From the NCBI GenBank assembly GCA_965369385.1, contig CBDUQP010000155.1, positions 1 through 7,029 of the forward strand: DNA of 7,029 nt, given 5' to 3'. Source of the stretch: CBDUQP01 sp965369385 (GTDB taxonomy: Bacteria > Planctomycetota > Phycisphaerae > SM23-33). Below, piece by piece: positions 6,090 to 7,029 of this stretch. A model generated the notes under the pieces. It was not told the origin of the DNA. It did no database searches and was given only the letters and a program-made list of their open reading frames with translations. The translations under genes were made by a program, and so were the position numbers. Each line of letters begins with the position of its first letter. Position 1 is the first letter of the stretch.

Positions 6090-6168
6090 GCAAAATCGGG
6101 GACACGTATCCCGATGTACATCGGGACTACGCCTTTGGCTTCGCTTCTTGTACATGTCCCCATTTTGC
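6090..6168. repeat. Palindromic intergenic repeat, unit B (REP-like)
   Basis: The left arm GCAAAATCGGGGACA (6090-6104) pairs with TGTCCCCATTTTGC (6155-6168) with one extra C, and pairing extends inward through GTA/TAC with a mismatch. It shares both ends and the 24-base inner segment (6127-6150) with unit A but carries an additional 18-base perfect palindrome at 6109-6126. The unit ends 11 bases before the stop of the convergent gene. Confidence 0.65.
6109..6126. repeat. Perfect 18-base palindrome nested in unit B
   Basis: TCCCGATGTACATCGGGA equals its own reverse complement. It has no counterpart in unit A, where a shorter GC-rich stretch with CACGTG (6011-6016) takes its place. It could be a secondary hairpin of the repeat or a protein-binding site. 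Confidence 0.7.
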
Positions 6169-6179
6169 TACGATGTTCA

Positions 6180-6923
6180 CTAATCAAGACCGTCGAGGGC
6201 TATTGTTTCCCACTCGTTTTCTAGCAGGTCGAAGAAGAGGAGGGTGTCTTTGCGGCTTGTGTTCTTGCCGGTGATGATCTTTATTCCGTCCGCCACCATT
6301 AAGCTGGCTGCTGTGGCGGCCGTGAATACCGGGGTGCCTGTTTCGGCTTCAATTCCGTGTGTTTGCCTGCGATAGATCTTTTCGATCATATCGCTTTGGG
6401 GCCAGGCGATGCCCACCTCGCCATACCAACCGGCGATGGCCCCGTGCACCAGAGGTATGTTGGCCTTCCTGCAATTGGCGGCGAGTGTCAGGCGTGCTTC
6501 TATGTTATCGAGACAATCGAAAACGACGTCCGAATCGTGATAGACATTCTCCTCGAGCTCTTCAAAACGCCCCGCATGGCTCGTGAATTGCACATCCCCG
6601 TTCACTTTCGCCAGCCGCAGCTTGGCGGCCTGGGTCTTGTGCATGCCCAGGTTATCTTCGAGGCAGAGGATCTGCCTGTTGAGATTCGTCTGGTCGAAAA
6701 TGTCGGGGTCTACGCCGAATATCCTGCCCACACCTGCGCGGGCGAGCTGTTCTGCAACCTGCCCGCCCAAGCCGCCCAGGCCTACAATCAAAACGCTGGA
6801 CCTGCCAAGTGCATGCTGGCCATCGACGCCCAGGCTTCCCACATTTCGCTGATATCTGGGAGGAATGGAAGATGGATCAGATGCCGATCCTTCCGTTTTG
6901 GATTCGTCCTTCCTGTCGCCCAT
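6180..6923 (-). CDS. ThiF/MoeB/HesA-family E1-like adenylyltransferase
   Basis: A 247-residue ATP-dependent enzyme of the E1-like family, which adenylylates the C-terminal Gly of ubiquitin-like sulfur carriers (MoaD, ThiS). The lead RYQRNVGSLGVDGQ (23-36) is typical. The Rossmann loop GLGGLGG (48-54), VDPDIFDQTNLNRQ (71-84), K96 in H-K-T-Q-A and DCLDN (136-140) supply the ATP and magnesium site. GAIAGWYGEVGI (161-172) follows. The paired CxxC zinc motifs of E. coli MoeB/ThiF are absent; the region reads T-G-T-P-V-F-T-A-A-T (195-204) without cysteine. Substrate could be MoaD, ThiS or another carrier; the neighbouring Moco genes favour MoaD, but it is on the opposite strand and not in their operon. 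ATG 6923 is preceded by AGGGAG with a five-base spacer. The same frame stays open upstream to the window edge but holds no other start codon. Confidence 0.9.
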   Translation of the reverse strand: MGDRKDESKTEGSASDPSSIPPRYQRNVGSLGVDGQHALGRSSVLIVGLGGLGGQVAEQLARAGVGRIFGVDPDIFDQTNLNRQILCLEDNLGMHKTQAAKLRLAKVNGDVQFTSHAGRFEELEENVYHDSDVVFDCLDNIEARLTLAANCRKANIPLVHGAIAGWYGEVGIAWPQSDMIEKIYRRQTHGIEAETGTPVFTAATAASLMVADGIKIITGKNTSRKDTLLFFDLLENEWETIALDGLD

Positions 6924-6928
6924 GGATG

Positions 6929-6934
6929 CTCCCT
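6929..6934 (-). promoter_or_regulatory. Ribosome binding site of the ThiF/MoeB-like gene
   Basis: On the minus strand AGGGAG is followed by CATCC and then the ATG ending at 6921. It supports the chosen start even though the frame is open further upstream. Confidence 0.6.
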
Positions 6935-6954
6935 GAAACCCCTCCTGAAGAATT

Positions 6955-6964
6955 CCCCCCCCCC
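6955..6964. repeat. Homopolymer of ten C
   Basis: Ten consecutive C on the plus strand (G on the minus) lie 32 bases upstream of the ThiF/MoeB-like start. Such a tract is prone to slippage in vivo and to miscounting in sequencing. It is outside the assigned coding region. Confidence 0.9.
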
Positions 6965-7029
6965 AGAAAAACGGTCCACGCGTGATCCGCCGCCCACGGA
7001 GGGGACGAGGGATACCGCGGAGGCCGCGG

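Larger units (their letters stand above)
6924..7029. other. GC-rich leader region without an assignable gene
   Basis: All three minus-strand frames are free of stops across these 106 bases, so an upstream gene could end or the leader could continue beyond the edge, but no recognisable protein motif appears. The edge carries two CCGCGG hexamers (7015-7020 and 7024-7029) three bases apart, able to pair with each other. I see no convincing promoter. Confidence 0.4.

Noticed and set aside
5977..6179. CRISPR array
   Set aside because: There are only two repeat units, each an inverted repeat with variable inner sequence; there are no regular short repeats with unique spacers.
5973..6187. Two small minus-strand open frames over the intergenic repeats
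   Set aside because: Their repeated S-R-S-E-A and V-P-D-F-A segments come directly from the duplicated palindromic units, so they are translations of repeats rather than genes.
6788..6997. A 69-residue minus-strand frame overlapping the ThiF/MoeB-like start
   Set aside because: It runs through the homopolymer in a different frame and overlaps well-supported coding sequence; it has no recognisable motif.

Overview
The window is mostly a compact plus-strand operon for molybdenum (or tungsten) cofactor (Moco) biosynthesis. It is preceded by a type IV pilin-like/pseudopilin gene and faced by a convergent ThiF/MoeB/HesA-family gene. The organism is a bacterium with moderately high GC. The prepilin-like protein has an FSLIELLVVIAVLG segment, a C-K-x-x-L-R-N-L-G block, a DNNGKFP block and a His...DG tail. 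Such proteins are especially abundant in Planctomycetota and Lentisphaerota, and GGGGACAGGCAC-type intergenic palindromes also occur there. An anaerobic planctomycete-like bacterium (for example Phycisphaerae) is my best guess, but this is inference; a deltaproteobacterial-type lineage is an alternative.

Layout. Positions 1-63 look like the last codons of an upstream gene. Positions 73-720 encode the prepilin-like protein. Positions 720-5976 hold seven same-strand genes that overlap or nearly touch: a TiaS-like GIDDTD-domain protein (720-1451), a six-helix membrane protein (1405-2022), a MobB-like P-loop protein (2000-2623), MoeA (2620-3795), a shortened MoaA (3779-4579), MoaC (4584-5033) and a MOSC-MogA fusion (5023-5976). 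Positions 5977-6179 contain two related palindromic repeat units and no gene. Positions 6180-6923, minus strand, encode the E1-like ThiF/MoeB/HesA protein. The last 106 bases are GC-rich, carry a run of ten C, and show no clear gene.

How the genes work together. MoaA and MoaC make cyclic pyranopterin monophosphate from GTP. The MogA half of the fusion adenylylates molybdopterin, and MoeA exchanges AMP for metal. The MOSC half and the MobB-like P-loop protein probably act in late maturation or handling of the cofactor. The E1-like protein could activate the small sulfur carrier MoaD. No moaD, moaE, mobA or ModABC transporter genes are visible, so molybdopterin synthase must lie elsewhere.

The least explained genes are the TiaS-like protein, the membrane protein and the MobB-like P-loop protein. 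They open the Moco operon as a coupled block of three and are the best candidates for an undescribed function. MoaA is also unusual: it keeps every catalytic motif but lacks an internal segment of about 45 residues.
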